A stretch of DNA of 64,000 nt from CAIVVT01 sp963823095 (GCA_963823095.1 CAWGKI010000004.1:310001-374000), one strand, 5' to 3'; shown: positions 18,129-27,853, counted from the stretch's first letter. Numbers and translations: made by a program. The notes: generated by a model from the letters alone, not told the origin.

Positions 18129-20060
18129 ATGTTTGACCTGTTCCGCAGTAGAGAAAAGAGCGTCCGCTGGCTGCTAGGCGCGCTCCTGGGCCTGGTGGCC
18201 CTTTCCATGGTGATTACCCTGGTGCCCAATTACAGTGGCATGGGCGGCAGAGTCGACCAGACAATCGTCGCCGAGATCGGTGACGAGGTAATTACTACAG
18301 CCGAAGTGCGGGAGGCGCTGAACCGAGCCACGCGCTCAGGCAGCATCCCGCGTGGTCTGGAACAGGTTTATGCGCCGATGGTTGTCCAGCAGATGATTGC
18401 CGAACGCGCCGTCTCTTTCGAAGCGAGCCGGTTGGGCATGGAGGTGAGCGAGGAAGAACTCGCTGCCGCAATTCAGACCTACCTTCCGCAACTCTTCCAG
18501 GGCGGCAAGTTTGCGGGCAAAGACATGTACGCAGCCTATCTGGAGCAGATGGGCACGACGATCCCCGAGTTCGAGCGCGACCTGAAGAGGCAGATCCTGC
18601 AACAACGGATTGAAAGCCTCTCTCTGGAGGGCACGATCGTGACGCCCGCCCAGGTAGAAGAGAACTACCGCAAGCGGAACGAGAAGATCAGTGTCGCCTA
18701 CATGCACTTCGCTTCCGATAAATTTGCGAGCCAGGTGAAGGCGGCCCCCGAAGAAATCGAAGCCAGTTTTAAGCAGAACCGCGCCTCGTACACGGTTCCG
18801 GAAAAGCGGGACTACCTGATCTATCAGCTCGACCAGCAGAAAATGGCCGCCTCGATCGGCGTGAGCGAACAGGACTTGCGCCGCGCCTATGCCGAACAGC
18901 GCGAGCGGTTCCGCATCCCCGAACGGGTTAAGGTGCGTCACATCCTGCTGAAGACTGCCGATAAGCCTCAGCCCGAAGTGCAGGCTGCCCGCAAGAAGAT
19001 CGAAGATCTGCTGAAGCAGGTGAAGGGTGGAGCCGATTTTGCCGCGCTGGCACAGAAGAATTCCGACGACACCGCCTCGGCCGTGAAGGGTGGCGACATC
19101 GACTGGATCACTCGTGGGCAAACCGTCCCGGAGTTTGAAAAGGCCGCCTTTACGCTGAAGCCGGGCGAACTCAGCGGCGTCATCACAACGGTCTACGGCT
19201 TCCACATTCTCCAGGTCGAGCAGAAAGAGCTGCCTCATGTGAGGACCTTCGAAGAGGTGAAGGGCGATCTTCAGACCGAACTTCAGCAGGCGCGAGCATC
19301 GGAGAAAGTTCAGTCGCTCGCGGAACAGATTCGCGCGGCATTGGGCCGGTCCGCGGTCGAAGCCGAAAAGCTGGCGCAGGCGAATGGCATCAGTGGCGTG
19401 AGAGTGCAGAAAGTTGGACTGCAGGACGAAGTGCCTGGCATCGGCCGCAACCCGCAGTTCTCAGAGGCGGTCGCCGGCTTGAAGAAGGGTGGTGTCACGG
19501 CTCCGATTGCCCTTTCCGCGACACAGCTTGCCGTGGTGCAGGAGTTGGAAGTCTATCCCGCCCGGCCCGCCGAACTGGCGGAAGTCCAGGAGCAGGTGAA
19601 ATCCGCCGTCGTCGCCGACAAACTGAGGAAGCTGATCGCCGACAAATCGAAAGAAGCTGCTCAGATGCTGAGCGCGGGTGAGGATCTGGCCGCGGTAGCC
19701 AAGAAGCTTGGCGCCGAGGTGAAGACGACCTCCACCGAGTTCAGCCGCGACGGCGCGGCCGAGGGAATTGGAGCCGCCGCCCAGATCGAGGGCGCGTTCA
19801 ATAAGAAGGTGGGTGAAACGGCCGGTCCGTTTAGCCTCTCAAGCGGCATTTACTTCGTGAAGGTGCTGTCGCGGACCGAACCCGACATGACCCAACTCGC
19901 CGCACAGCGCGAGCAGATCGTCAACAACCTGAAAGCCGGCGCCAGCCGCGAACGCCGGGACCTGTTCACCGACGGTCTGGTGAGCACGCTGGTCAAGCAG
20001 AAGAAGATTAAAATTCACGACGACAACATCAAGCGGCTGATATCCGCCTACCGCAGCTAG
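18129..20060 (+). CDS. PpiD/SurA-like peptidyl-prolyl isomerase chaperone
   Basis: A membrane-anchored periplasmic folding factor. A single N-terminal transmembrane helix (about residues 16-35, WLLGALLGLVALSMVITLVP) is followed by a SurA_N-type chaperone domain, a parvulin domain near residues 265-360 (VKVRHILLKTADK, GGADFAALAQKNSDD, GGDIDWITRGQTVPEFE, FGFHILQVE-like end), and a long second chaperone-like region. 643 residues, matching PpiD-type proteins. CAGGAG lies upstream of the ATG at 18129. It stands alone between aspartokinase and DedA. Confidence 0.9.
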   Translation: MFDLFRSREKSVRWLLGALLGLVALSMVITLVPNYSGMGGRVDQTIVAEIGDEVITTAEVREALNRATRSGSIPRGLEQVYAPMVVQQMIAERAVSFEASRLGMEVSEEELAAAIQTYLPQLFQGGKFAGKDMYAAYLEQMGTTIPEFERDLKRQILQQRIESLSLEGTIVTPAQVEENYRKRNEKISVAYMHFASDKFASQVKAAPEEIEASFKQNRASYTVPEKRDYLIYQLDQQKMAASIGVSEQDLRRAYAEQRERFRIPERVKVRHILLKTADKPQPEVQAARKKIEDLLKQVKGGADFAALAQKNSDDTASAVKGGDIDWITRGQTVPEFEKAAFTLKPGELSGVITTVYGFHILQVEQKELPHVRTFEEVKGDLQTELQQARASEKVQSLAEQIRAALGRSAVEAEKLAQANGISGVRVQKVGLQDEVPGIGRNPQFSEAVAGLKKGGVTAPIALSATQLAVVQELEVYPARPAELAEVQEQVKSAVVADKLRKLIADKSKEAAQMLSAGEDLAAVAKKLGAEVKTTSTEFSRDGAAEGIGAAAQIEGAFNKKVGETAGPFSLSSGIYFVKVLSRTEPDMTQLAAQREQIVNNLKAGASRERRDLFTDGLVSTLVKQKKIKIHDDNIKRLISAYRS

Positions 20061-20218
20061 TCTCCCGATCGGATTCATCGCTTTCCGGTCTTGCAACGGA
20101 GGAGTAGAGTGCGCGTGTGCCGCGCAGCCCTTCTCTCCCGACCATTCGGGCTTCCGAAGGCAGCGCGAGCCTTCCCGCTCGAGCTCATCGGATCTCGCGC
20201 AACCGGGGGATCCGATTC

Positions 20219-20866
20219 ATGCTGACGTCCTTGCTCGACTTCATCAAGACGCTGACCGATCCGGAACGGCTGATTCATCTGCTTAGCACCGTCTTCACGG
20301 GCTGGTGGGGCTATGCCATGCTCTGCGGCATCGTCTTTTCGGAAACCGGTCTGCTGGTTGGCTTCTTCCTCCCTGGCGATTCCCTCTTGTTCACCGTTGG
20401 CGTGGTATGCGGCGCCGGGCAATTGAACATATTTGCGATTATTGCGGCGCTGATCCTCGCCTCCCTATGCGGTAATGCGACGGGCTACTTATTGGGCCGG
20501 CACGTGGGCGTGAAGCTCTTTGAGCGGCCCGATTCGAAGATCTTCCGGCGCGAACACCTGGAAAAGACACAGGCGTTTTACGACAAGCACGGCGGCAAGA
20601 TTCTCATCTACGCCCAGTTCATGCCCATAGTGCGGACCTATGCGGCGTTCGTCGCGGGCGTTGCCCGGATGGGGTACGGCCGCTTCTTCTCGTTTAACGT
20701 AATCGGGAGCGTGGGCTGGATCTTCTCAATGACGATGCTGGGTTACACCCTCGGCAGCGTCCCGGTGGTGCGGGCAAACTTCGAGAAGGCGGTCATCCTG
20801 ATCATCCTGGTGTCGTTAATCCCGGTCTTCCTGGAAGTCCTGAAGGCGCGCCGCAAGGCGCAGTAG
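20219..20866 (+). CDS. DedA family membrane protein
   Basis: DedA/Tvp38-type proteins are polytopic membrane proteins tied to membrane homeostasis and undecaprenyl-phosphate or phospholipid recycling. Seen here: hydrophobic N-terminal segment, the family motif FSETGLLVGFFLPGDSLLF, a glycine-rich re-entrant region GNATGYLLGRHVG, FMPIVRTYAAFVAGVARM with the conserved arginine, and C-terminal helices. The ATG at 20219 is preceded by GGGGGAT and gives 215 residues; an in-frame start at 20117 would add a non-conserved arginine/serine-rich tail. It ends 7 bp from the convergent pseudopilin gene. Confidence 0.9.
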   Translation: MLTSLLDFIKTLTDPERLIHLLSTVFTGWWGYAMLCGIVFSETGLLVGFFLPGDSLLFTVGVVCGAGQLNIFAIIAALILASLCGNATGYLLGRHVGVKLFERPDSKIFRREHLEKTQAFYDKHGGKILIYAQFMPIVRTYAAFVAGVARMGYGRFFSFNVIGSVGWIFSMTMLGYTLGSVPVVRANFEKAVILIILVSLIPVFLEVLKARRKAQ

Positions 20867-20872
20867 GCGCAC

Positions 20873-22072
20873 TCAGTGAGGTGGCGCAGCTGGGCCACCA
20901 GGCATTCCGCCAAACGTGGAGTTGGAGGGGTTGCTCCCGGGGCTTTGCGGCGTTCCGGCGCCGAGTTGTGCACCAGCGGCTTGGGCTTGGGCCATCGCTT
21001 TTTCAGTGGGGTCGTAGATGAACTCCCACTCCGAGTAGTTGGAATGATCCTTGTAGCGCCGGATTCCTTCCATTTCCACCGTCGTCGCGACGCCAACCAG
21101 CCCCGGACCCAAGGTGGATACGCCGGGTTGACCGCCCCCGAGTAAGGGCGCGTTGCGATTTGCGCCAAGCATCGATTGAATCGCCTGCATCGCCTGAGGC
21201 TGCTGCATAGTGCCGGAAAGGTTGGGAGCTGCCCCGGAGTTGGAAGCTGCCCCGGAGGCATCCTGCGACTGTTGAGCATTAGGCAGCACGGAGCCAAATG
21301 TCGGCGTGCCTGCCAGCCCGCCCGAATTGGCGGCATTTTGCGCGTTCGCGTTGGCGCCGGGCTGTGCGCCTCCGGGATTCTGCTGACTATTCGCGGGAGC
21401 GCCAGGCGGAGGCGCGGGCGTCTGGCCCGTGGCGCCCGAGTTGTCCGGCTGCTGATTGGGGTCCGGGCTGCCCCCTGCCGCGCCGGTGAGGCTCGGGTCG
21501 CCGGAACCGGGACCTGCACCGGCACCCGCACCCGGAGTGCCGGGGCTGATACGGTCGCTGGCGCGCTTCTGAAGCGCGGCTGAGACCTGACCGTCCTGAG
21601 AGACGACAGTGGCGGATTCGCCAACGCCTTGGATTTTTGAAGCCAGCACGCTCGGGCCGCTGTCCTGCTGACTCAACGGATTCGCCTTATGCACCTTTGA
21701 ATCGACGTACTGTCCGGCGGCATTGATGTGGATCAGGCGCCACTCGTCTTTCCCGGTCATCGGGTCCAGGTAACGCCTTCTGAGGAAACGTATGTTCTGC
21801 CCATGCTCCAAGTCGTCGAGGGTCTGCGGATTTCTGCCCGTCTTGCGGGCGTAGATCTCAATGGCTCGCGAGTATTGTTCTCCGCGATCGATGAGCAACG
21901 CCTCTTTATCGCGCTGGCGTTCGAAAGCGACACGCGGGATTTCGAGGTAGATCAGGATTGCAACCGAAGCGGCCAGGGCAAACACCAGGAGCAGGGCGAA
22001 TCCTCGACGTCGCGCCGGGGGCCGTAGCGCCAGGGCGCGACTGTGTCTTCGCTCAAGTTGCCGTGGTACCAC
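20873..22072 (-). CDS. Atypical pseudopilin with long low-complexity region
   Basis: Last gene of a type II secretion/type IV pilus-like operon. Near residue 24 there is a prepilin-type junction (RRRGF then ALLLVFALAASVAILIYLEI), but the position five after the cleavage site is leucine, not the usual glutamate. That absence is typical of tip pseudopilins such as GspK. A short folded part follows (AIEIYARKTGRNPQTLDDLE, DPMTGKDEWRLI). Then come about 180 residues rich in Gly, Ala, Pro, Asn and Gln (from roughly 165 to 345), and a short conserved C-terminal segment (YKDHSNYSEWEFIYDPTEKA). 399 residues. Function is inferred from the pilin-like N-terminus and operon; the disordered insert is unusual for a pseudopilin. 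Confidence 0.72.
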   Translation of the reverse strand: MVPRQLERRHSRALALRPPARRRGFALLLVFALAASVAILIYLEIPRVAFERQRDKEALLIDRGEQYSRAIEIYARKTGRNPQTLDDLEHGQNIRFLRRRYLDPMTGKDEWRLIHINAAGQYVDSKVHKANPLSQQDSGPSVLASKIQGVGESATVVSQDGQVSAALQKRASDRISPGTPGAGAGAGPGSGDPSLTGAAGGSPDPNQQPDNSGATGQTPAPPPGAPANSQQNPGGAQPGANANAQNAANSGGLAGTPTFGSVLPNAQQSQDASGAASNSGAAPNLSGTMQQPQAMQAIQSMLGANRNAPLLGGGQPGVSTLGPGLVGVATTVEMEGIRRYKDHSNYSEWEFIYDPTEKAMAQAQAAGAQLGAGTPQSPGSNPSNSTFGGMPGGPAAPPH

Positions 22073-22076
22073 CTGC

Positions 22077-22826
22077 TTACGTTCCTCCCTGGACCGGCTC
22101 TTCGATGGGGAGAGTCTGCTGATGGTTGAAGGCCATATCCTCCACTACGACATTGGTTGCCGTGATGCGCTGAATCTTATAGCGCTTCTGCAAAACGTCG
22201 CCCTCGGTGGAGATCGCCACTTCATCTCCGAGCATGCAGAAGACGCGCTTTACGCCGCCGCGCACGGGCAGGGACCGGCCATAGAACTTCAGCGGAATCG
22301 GCGGGGGCGGCGGCTTCACTACAGGCGCCGGCGGTGGTGGAGGAGGCGGGGGAAGTGCGGGGCCGATCATCGGCCGCACCTTCTTGACGACAATCTTGGG
22401 CTCCGGCAGCTTCACTGTCGGCGCCGCGGCAGCGCTGGAGAAATCGAAAAGACTCCGGTCGGCCCGGTCCATGCGGACGCCGGCCAGCTTATCCAACATG
22501 TCGGTACGTAGCGTCGGGTCGAATTTCTCGGGGTCCGTAGTCTGTCCCGGCCTGCGCTTAATGGACGGCTTGAAGTCCCGGGAGCCCGCTTTCCCCGCCG
22601 CGGCGGGACTGCCTTTCGTGGGGACGGGGTCGGCTTCAACAGGCTGCTGGGCATCCTGGATCATCTTCTTCGGCGACGGCGCGGGAGCCGAAACCGGGCT
22701 GCGCTTGCCGGCGGGCGCCTCGCCGCCCGATGGTCCCCAGAAGTAGATCCCGGCGGCGATCGCCAGGAGGCCCCCCAGGATTGCCACTTTCTTCCGATCG
22801 GCGCCAAGTTTCAATGGGGCGCTCAT
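22077..22826 (-). CDS. PilP-like periplasmic protein of the secretion operon
   Basis: A 249-residue protein with one N-terminal transmembrane segment (VAILGGLLAIAAGIYFWG), a proline-rich linker with a run of eight prolines near residue 160, and a C-terminal beta-rich part (LKFYGRSLPVRGGVKRVFCM, GDEVAISTEGDVLQKRYKIQ). That order matches PilP/GspC-type proteins that link the inner-membrane platform to the secretin. Its start overlaps the pilO stop by four bases (ATGA). Assignment is by architecture and position, not by a strong motif. Confidence 0.6.
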   Translation of the reverse strand: MSAPLKLGADRKKVAILGGLLAIAAGIYFWGPSGGEAPAGKRSPVSAPAPSPKKMIQDAQQPVEADPVPTKGSPAAAGKAGSRDFKPSIKRRPGQTTDPEKFDPTLRTDMLDKLAGVRMDRADRSLFDFSSAAAAPTVKLPEPKIVVKKVRPMIGPALPPPPPPPPAPVVKPPPPPIPLKFYGRSLPVRGGVKRVFCMLGDEVAISTEGDVLQKRYKIQRITATNVVVEDMAFNHQQTLPIEEPVQGGT

Positions 22827-23557
22827 CGCCGGGCCTCCGGAGTTCCGGCCTGCGCTCCGTTTCCGGCCACGGCTTGCGCGCCGGCGCCGGTCGCGGCTTG
22901 CGCGCCGTTTCCGGCCGCGGCTTGCGCCACGATGTCGTCCTGCGGCCCTTCAAAGCGGAAGAACGCATCGAGCTTCAGGGTGATCGCCAGCGCCGGCGAA
23001 CCTTGAATCGGCTGCGCCTGTAGAGACTCGATGATGACCAGCCGTTTGGCTCGATCGATCTGGTTCACGAATGTGACCAGATCCGAATAGGTGCCCTCGA
23101 AATTGGCAGTGATCGTCAGCATGCCGAGCGTGTCGCTGCCCTCAACGGGTTCGTAACTGAACGTACGGTCCTTGGCGCGGATGCCGGTGGCCTTGGCGGC
23201 CGCCGCCAATTCCAGTTCAAGGAGTGAATAGGCGTGTTGGCGGGGCAGGAAATACTGGTTCAGGAACTCGTCGCCGACGCGCCTCGCGTCCGCTGTCTTG
23301 TCGCTCGTGCGATGCAGGCGCTGAATCGATTGCTGCCGGGCGAGTATCTGCTGCCGGGTGATTACGATCTGGGCCTGCAGGTCCTCGAGCGAGCCGCCAG
23401 GCGGGTGGAATACGAACCAGGCCGCGGCAACGTTCGCGACGAGAAGTGTGCCGAGCACGAGCCGCACCACCGTGGGGCGGTCCAGCGAACCGGGATGCAG
23501 GAACCGGCGCCAGTCGACATTGGCGGGGATCTTAAAGTTTCTGCGCATAGCTGACAC
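22823..23557 (-). CDS. pilO: PilO-like inner-membrane platform protein
   Basis: A bitopic protein: basic cytoplasmic N-terminus, transmembrane helix near residues 27-50 (VVRLVLGTLLVANVAAAWFVF), a coiled-coil segment (LEDLQAQIVITRQQILARQQ), and a ferredoxin-like domain (TITANFEGTYSDLVTFVNQI, RLVIIESLQAQP). This is the PilO/GspM layout. The C-terminal 40 residues are an alanine/glycine-rich tandem tail with repeated AQA-AGNGAQA units, probably slippage-prone. It overlaps the upstream pilN gene by 26 nt. Confidence 0.78.
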   Translation of the reverse strand: MSAMRRNFKIPANVDWRRFLHPGSLDRPTVVRLVLGTLLVANVAAAWFVFHPPGGSLEDLQAQIVITRQQILARQQSIQRLHRTSDKTADARRVGDEFLNQYFLPRQHAYSLLELELAAAAKATGIRAKDRTFSYEPVEGSDTLGMLTITANFEGTYSDLVTFVNQIDRAKRLVIIESLQAQPIQGSPALAITLKLDAFFRFEGPQDDIVAQAAAGNGAQAATGAGAQAVAGNGAQAGTPEARR

Positions 23558-24107
23558 TCACGCGGTAGCGGTAGAGGGGATCGTTTTGCGAAGGCGGCTG
23601 AGAGCTGAGCAGCGCGGTGGCGCCAAATACGCGCGAGTTCTCCAGCCGCTGGATCAGCTCGATCACCGGTTCCGGCGAAGCCGAGCCGACTACCAGGTCG
23701 AGTTGCACTTCACTGTCGGCGGTGAGATACGGCCGCACCACGACCAGGCGGACGTTCGGAGGAAAGACCGATTCCAGGTCGGAGAACAGGCGGGTCCAAC
23801 TGATGCCCTTGCGCTGCAGGAGCTGGTTCAGGAAGACGCTGCGATCGAAGACCGCGGTGCTGGCTGGCCGCCGGAGATCCGACGTCAGGCGGTTGTAATC
23901 GACATTCAACGCCCGGAGTTGCGCATCGATCTGAGTCAGGATGCCGCGGTTGGCTCGCGCCGCGTGCCGCTCACGCTTGATGGTCACGATCTGCGCGGTC
24001 AAGGCGATCGTCAGGACAACACCAGTGAGGATCGACGCGATCAGAACCGTCCGATCCTTCTTGAACGGTTCCGAGGAGAGGTTGACGGGAATCCAGGGGC
24101 CTCGCAT
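23532..24107 (-). CDS. pilN: PilN-like inner-membrane protein
   Basis: A 191-residue bitopic protein with the short PilN cytoplasmic motif (VNLSSEPFKKDR, the equivalent of the INLLP segment that binds PilM), a transmembrane helix (LIASILTGVVLTIALTAQIV), a coiled region and a ferredoxin-like fold (LFSDLESVFPPNVRLVVVRP, VIELIQRLENSRVFG). Position between pilM- and pilO-like genes supports the call. Confidence 0.82.
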   Translation of the reverse strand: MRGPWIPVNLSSEPFKKDRTVLIASILTGVVLTIALTAQIVTIKRERHAARANRGILTQIDAQLRALNVDYNRLTSDLRRPASTAVFDRSVFLNQLLQRKGISWTRLFSDLESVFPPNVRLVVVRPYLTADSEVQLDLVVGSASPEPVIELIQRLENSRVFGATALLSSQPPSQNDPLYRYRVSVSYAQKL

Positions 24108-24110
24108 CGG

Positions 24111-25016
24111 TTAGTTCCCCCCCGTCGTGGCCAATAGGCCCAATAGTCCGGCGTTGCTCGCCAAGGGCGTGCCGAGCGGCGAATTCACGCGCTCCACGGG
24201 AAGATCCAGCGCGGCCCCGAGGGCATCCGCGTCCTGGTCGCGGCCGCCAAAGCCGCACAGCCGCAGGCGCGCCGGCCGCCCGCCCAGTTCGTCCTCGGCG
24301 TAAGCCAGCGTGGGAGCCAGCACCTCCACCATCTCGTCCACGGTCGCATGATCGAGCTCGACGCAGCGGAACATCCGCAGCGCTCCTTGGTCCACCAGGC
24401 AAACCGTCAGCGCTCGTCCCGCAAGCTTCACCTGAAGCCAGTGTGGAGCGGTTTCGGGATTGGCGTCGTCCAGTGAGAGCGCGGCCAGGCCGGACATCGT
24501 AATCACTCCGCATTGGAATCCGGCGGTTCTAAAGGGGACCGTGTATTGAGACGCAATCTCCCGGCTGATCGCCACCGTGACAACGTCGAGTCCCTTGGCG
24601 CCGCTCTTGCGCGGCTGCGGGTAGCAGGCGACCACGGCGTCTTCAATATCGAAGGGAACGATCCGCTTCATGCGGAAGCGCACCAGGGAGAGTTGCTCCT
24701 CCGGTAGAGGAGGAAAGGAATCGAAATCGAGCACTGAAACCCGCGCGCAATAGTCGGGCAAGACCAGCACGGCCAGACGGACCTCCGGATGGGCGGGCGG
24801 CGGCAGACACGTGCGCAGCGCCTGCACCAGCGCCGCGGAGTCCGAAAAATTGGGCTTAACCGGGTTCACCCGCAGCACTTCGTCCGGGAATTCAAAGACC
24901 TTCGTCTCCGATGGATTCTCGGTTTCGGCCCACGCCAGCCCCCCGGAGGAGATCTCGAATGCGAACTCCGGCGGAGGGTCTTTCAGGATCCGTTTGATTC
25001 GTTCCAGCAGCGTCAT
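24111..25016 (-). CDS. pilM: PilM-like actin-fold cytoplasmic protein
   Basis: A soluble 301-residue protein that should dock on PilN at the inner membrane. Visible PilM-type blocks are FEISSGGLAWAE at the N-terminus, LAVLVLPDYCARVSVLDFDS, LSLVRFRMKRIVPFDIEDAV and LRLCGFGGRDQDADALGAAL. It is shorter than typical PilM (around 350), and the nucleotide-binding signature is weak, as in the GspL-like forms of secretion systems. It follows the ATPase gene with a 1-bp gap and precedes pilN by 3 bp. Confidence 0.78.
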   Translation of the reverse strand: MTLLERIKRILKDPPPEFAFEISSGGLAWAETENPSETKVFEFPDEVLRVNPVKPNFSDSAALVQALRTCLPPPAHPEVRLAVLVLPDYCARVSVLDFDSFPPLPEEQLSLVRFRMKRIVPFDIEDAVVACYPQPRKSGAKGLDVVTVAISREIASQYTVPFRTAGFQCGVITMSGLAALSLDDANPETAPHWLQVKLAGRALTVCLVDQGALRMFRCVELDHATVDEMVEVLAPTLAYAEDELGGRPARLRLCGFGGRDQDADALGAALDLPVERVNSPLGTPLASNAGLLGLLATTGGN

Positions 25017-25017
25017 A

Positions 25018-26640
25018 TCAGTTCTCGATGAAGGTCACCTTGTTGATCTCCCGCAAGGTCGTAGTGCCCTCCAGCACTTTCTCCACCGCCGAATCGCGGA
25101 GGAACGTCATTCCCTCTTCGCGCGCCGCGCGCTTGATTTCGATGGGCGGGCGGCGGTCGAGGATCATCTGGCGAATGCGCTCGCTCAGGTCGAGCAGTTC
25201 GTGGATGGACGTGCGGCCCCGGAACCCCGTACCGCTGCACTCAAAGCAGCCCTGTCCTTCATAGACGGGGATATCGCGCCATTTTTCGATATCGAGCCCG
25301 CTCTCGCGATAGAAGTCGTCTTCGTAGTGCACCCGCTTCTTGCAGTGCGTGCAGATGACTCGCACCAGCCGCTGGGCCAGAATGCAGTTGAGCGCGGAGA
25401 CGAAGTTGTAGGCCTCGACACCCATATTCAGAAAGCGTCCGATCACGTCCAGCACATTGTTGGCGTGGACCGTCGTGAAAACCAGGTGGCCCGTGAGCGC
25501 GGCGTTGATCGCGATCTGGGCGGTTTCCTGATCGCGGATTTCGCCCACCATTACCTTGTCCGGATCGTGGCGCAAGATGGAGCGCAGACCGCGGGCGAAA
25601 GTCAGGCCCTTCTTCTCGTTCACGGGGATCTGCGTGATGCCTTTGAGCTGATACTCGACGGGATCCTCAATGGTGATGATTTTGTCTTCGTCGTTCTTGA
25701 TCTCGCTCACCGCGGCGTAGAGGGTCGTCGTTTTGCCCGAGCCGGTGGGCCCGGTCACAAGCACCATGCCGTAAGGCTCTTTGATGTAGCGGCGGAAGCG
25801 GACCAGGTCCCTCTCGGTGAAGCCAACGACGTCCAGCGAAAGGCTCGAGAACTTCTCGCTCATCGACTCTTTATCGAGCACGCGCAACACGGCGTCCTCG
25901 CCGTGGATGGTCGGCATGATGGACACGCGGAAGTCGATCAGACGGCCCTTGTAGCGCACGCGGAAACGGCCGTCCTGAGGCACTCGCCGCTCGGCGATGT
26001 CGAGTTCCGACATGACCTTGACGCGGCTGATGATCATCGAATGCCACTCTTTCGCGATCGGGGGCATGGCATATTGCAGCACGCCGTCGATACGGTACTT
26101 GATGGCGACTTCGGTGTCCCGGGTTTCGATATGAATATCGGAGGCGCGGCGTTCCAACGCGTTGAAGATCGTCGTGTCCACCAGCTTGATGACCGGCGCG
26201 ATGTCGGCGTCGCCGGCGGCGAGCTTGTCGATGGAGAGAGTCTCGTCGGCGTTTTCCTCGTCGCCCACCACATCGAGCGCGAAGCCTTCGGTGACCTCTT
26301 CGAGGACGCGCTGCGATTGCTCGGTCTTCTTCAGCAGGTCGGAGATCTGCGAGAGGCTGGCTACGCGAACCTTGAGCTTCTTGACGAGCAGGATGGCCAG
26401 CTCGTCGATGATGTTCAGGTGGCGCGGATCGGCGACGGCGATTTCGAGCGTTCCGTTGTATGAGGCGAGCGGCACGAAGTTGTAGCGGAACATCAGATCG
26501 ACGGGCACGGTCTTGAACAGCTCGTGGTCGATCTTGGACACCTTCAGATCGACGAATTCGCAGTGGTAACGCTCGGCCAGACGGCGCGCCTCGGCGGCTT
26601 CCTGGACGGGGTCGACATTCTTGGCCGATTCGTTGAGCAT
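25018..26640 (-). CDS. GspE/PilB family secretion or pilus assembly ATPase
   Basis: Hexameric motor ATPase that drives (pseudo)pilin assembly. The N-terminal GspE domain has the ARRLAERYHCEFVDL region; the motor domain holds Walker A GPTGSGKTTTLY near residues 297-307, the Asp box (TIEDPVEYQL), Walker B (LRHDPDKVMVGEIRD) and the His box (TGHLVFTTVHAN). The two CxxC pairs of the zinc knuckle are present (CTHCKKR and CFECSGTGFRGR). 540 residues. Cytoplasmic, peripheral to the membrane. No Cys of the knuckle is lost, unlike retraction ATPases (PilT), which lack it. Confidence 0.93.
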   Translation of the reverse strand: MLNESAKNVDPVQEAAEARRLAERYHCEFVDLKVSKIDHELFKTVPVDLMFRYNFVPLASYNGTLEIAVADPRHLNIIDELAILLVKKLKVRVASLSQISDLLKKTEQSQRVLEEVTEGFALDVVGDEENADETLSIDKLAAGDADIAPVIKLVDTTIFNALERRASDIHIETRDTEVAIKYRIDGVLQYAMPPIAKEWHSMIISRVKVMSELDIAERRVPQDGRFRVRYKGRLIDFRVSIMPTIHGEDAVLRVLDKESMSEKFSSLSLDVVGFTERDLVRFRRYIKEPYGMVLVTGPTGSGKTTTLYAAVSEIKNDEDKIITIEDPVEYQLKGITQIPVNEKKGLTFARGLRSILRHDPDKVMVGEIRDQETAQIAINAALTGHLVFTTVHANNVLDVIGRFLNMGVEAYNFVSALNCILAQRLVRVICTHCKKRVHYEDDFYRESGLDIEKWRDIPVYEGQGCFECSGTGFRGRTSIHELLDLSERIRQMILDRRPPIEIKRAAREEGMTFLRDSAVEKVLEGTTTLREINKVTFIEN

Positions 26641-26650
26641 ATGCGCCTCG

Positions 26651-27853
26651 CTAATTGAAGCTCTCCGCCAGTGAGAAGATCGGCAAATACAAGGACACGA
26701 GTACGAAGGCGACGAAAATACCCATGAAAATCATGATGGCCGGTTCCACCAGAGACAGCGTGGCCTGCATGCGCGTGGCCACGTCTTCCTCGTAAAACTC
26801 GGCGACGCTGTTCAGCATCTGCGGCAGTGCGCCGGTCGACTCGCCGACCTCAATCATGTCGATGGCGAGCGGTGGGAAGATGCCCGTCGAGCTGAACGAT
26901 GCGGAAAGCAACTGGCCCTCGCGAACCATCTTCTCCACCTTTGCGAGCGCGCCGCGGATCAGCGGGCTGTCGGAGGCGGTTGAAGCCGTGCTCAGGCCCT
27001 GCACCAGCGGGATGCCGCCAGCCAGCAGCGTGGACATCAGGCGCGCGAGTTGGGCCACCTGGTACTTGATCCAGATCTCGTTCAGAACGGGCGTTCGCAT
27101 CTTGAGGCGGTCAGTCCAGATCCTGCCGCGTTCCGTCCTGAGGAATAGCCTTCCTCCGATAATCACGCCCAGAGTGACGATCGCGGCGCCGCCGATGTAT
27201 TGGGACGCGGCCGCGCCGACGGCCATCAGGACGCGCGTGGGCAAAGGAAGTTGCGTCGAACCGGTCTGGTACAAAGTCGAAAAGCGCGGCACGACGAAGG
27301 TAATCAGGAAGATGACCAGCCCAACCACCAGAGTGAACAACACGGCCGGGTAGATCATCGAGACGATCAGCTTCTTGCGGATGGCTAGCGCCAGTTTCTG
27401 GTAAGTGACGTAGCGTTCCAGCACGTCGCCCAGCGCGCCGCTCTTCTCGCCCGCCATCACCGATGTGACGTAGATGGTCGGGAACACTCCCTGTCGCTCG
27501 AAGGCTTCCGACAACATCGCGCCCTTGCGAACGTCATCCCGGATTCCAGTGACATAGGGCTTGAGCTTCTTGTCGGTCAGGCGGTCGGCGAGCAGGTCCA
27601 GCGCCTTCAGGATAGGCAATCCGGCGCGGAACAGCGTCACGAACTGCTGGTTGAAGATGAGGAACTTTTCGACGTCGAGTTTGCCGCGGCTCCGCGAAGT
27701 GGAAAGCCCCATGCCCGCCGCCGGGCGAATAGAATACACCAGGAAGCCTTGCTGAGTGAGCCGCTCGCGCAAGTCTCCTTCGCTCGGCGCTTCCAGCACC
27801 TGCTGCCGTACCTCACCGCGGGCATCCGCGTATTTCAACCGGAAGGATGCCAT
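26651..27853 (-). CDS. GspF/PilC inner-membrane platform protein
   Basis: The polytopic platform on which the GspE/PilB motor acts. Two tandem GspF domains are evident: the first around FLIFNQQFVTLFRAGLPILKALDLL, the second around QLARLMSTLLAGGIPLVQGLSTA, with membrane segments near residues 170-195, 220-240 and 375-395 (IMIFMGIFVAFVLVSLYLPI). The conserved GEKSGAL and GESTGALPQML motifs follow each half. 400 residues, normal for the family. The lolA stop and this start share one base (TGATG), so the two are coupled. Confidence 0.93.
   Translation of the reverse strand: MASFRLKYADARGEVRQQVLEAPSEGDLRERLTQQGFLVYSIRPAAGMGLSTSRSRGKLDVEKFLIFNQQFVTLFRAGLPILKALDLLADRLTDKKLKPYVTGIRDDVRKGAMLSEAFERQGVFPTIYVTSVMAGEKSGALGDVLERYVTYQKLALAIRKKLIVSMIYPAVLFTLVVGLVIFLITFVVPRFSTLYQTGSTQLPLPTRVLMAVGAAASQYIGGAAIVTLGVIIGGRLFLRTERGRIWTDRLKMRTPVLNEIWIKYQVAQLARLMSTLLAGGIPLVQGLSTASTASDSPLIRGALAKVEKMVREGQLLSASFSSTGIFPPLAIDMIEVGESTGALPQMLNSVAEFYEEDVATRMQATLSLVEPAIMIFMGIFVAFVLVSLYLPIFSLAESFN

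Noticed and set aside
24811..26463. 550-residue open frame on the plus strand
   Set aside because: Antisense to the secretion ATPase gene; no family character.
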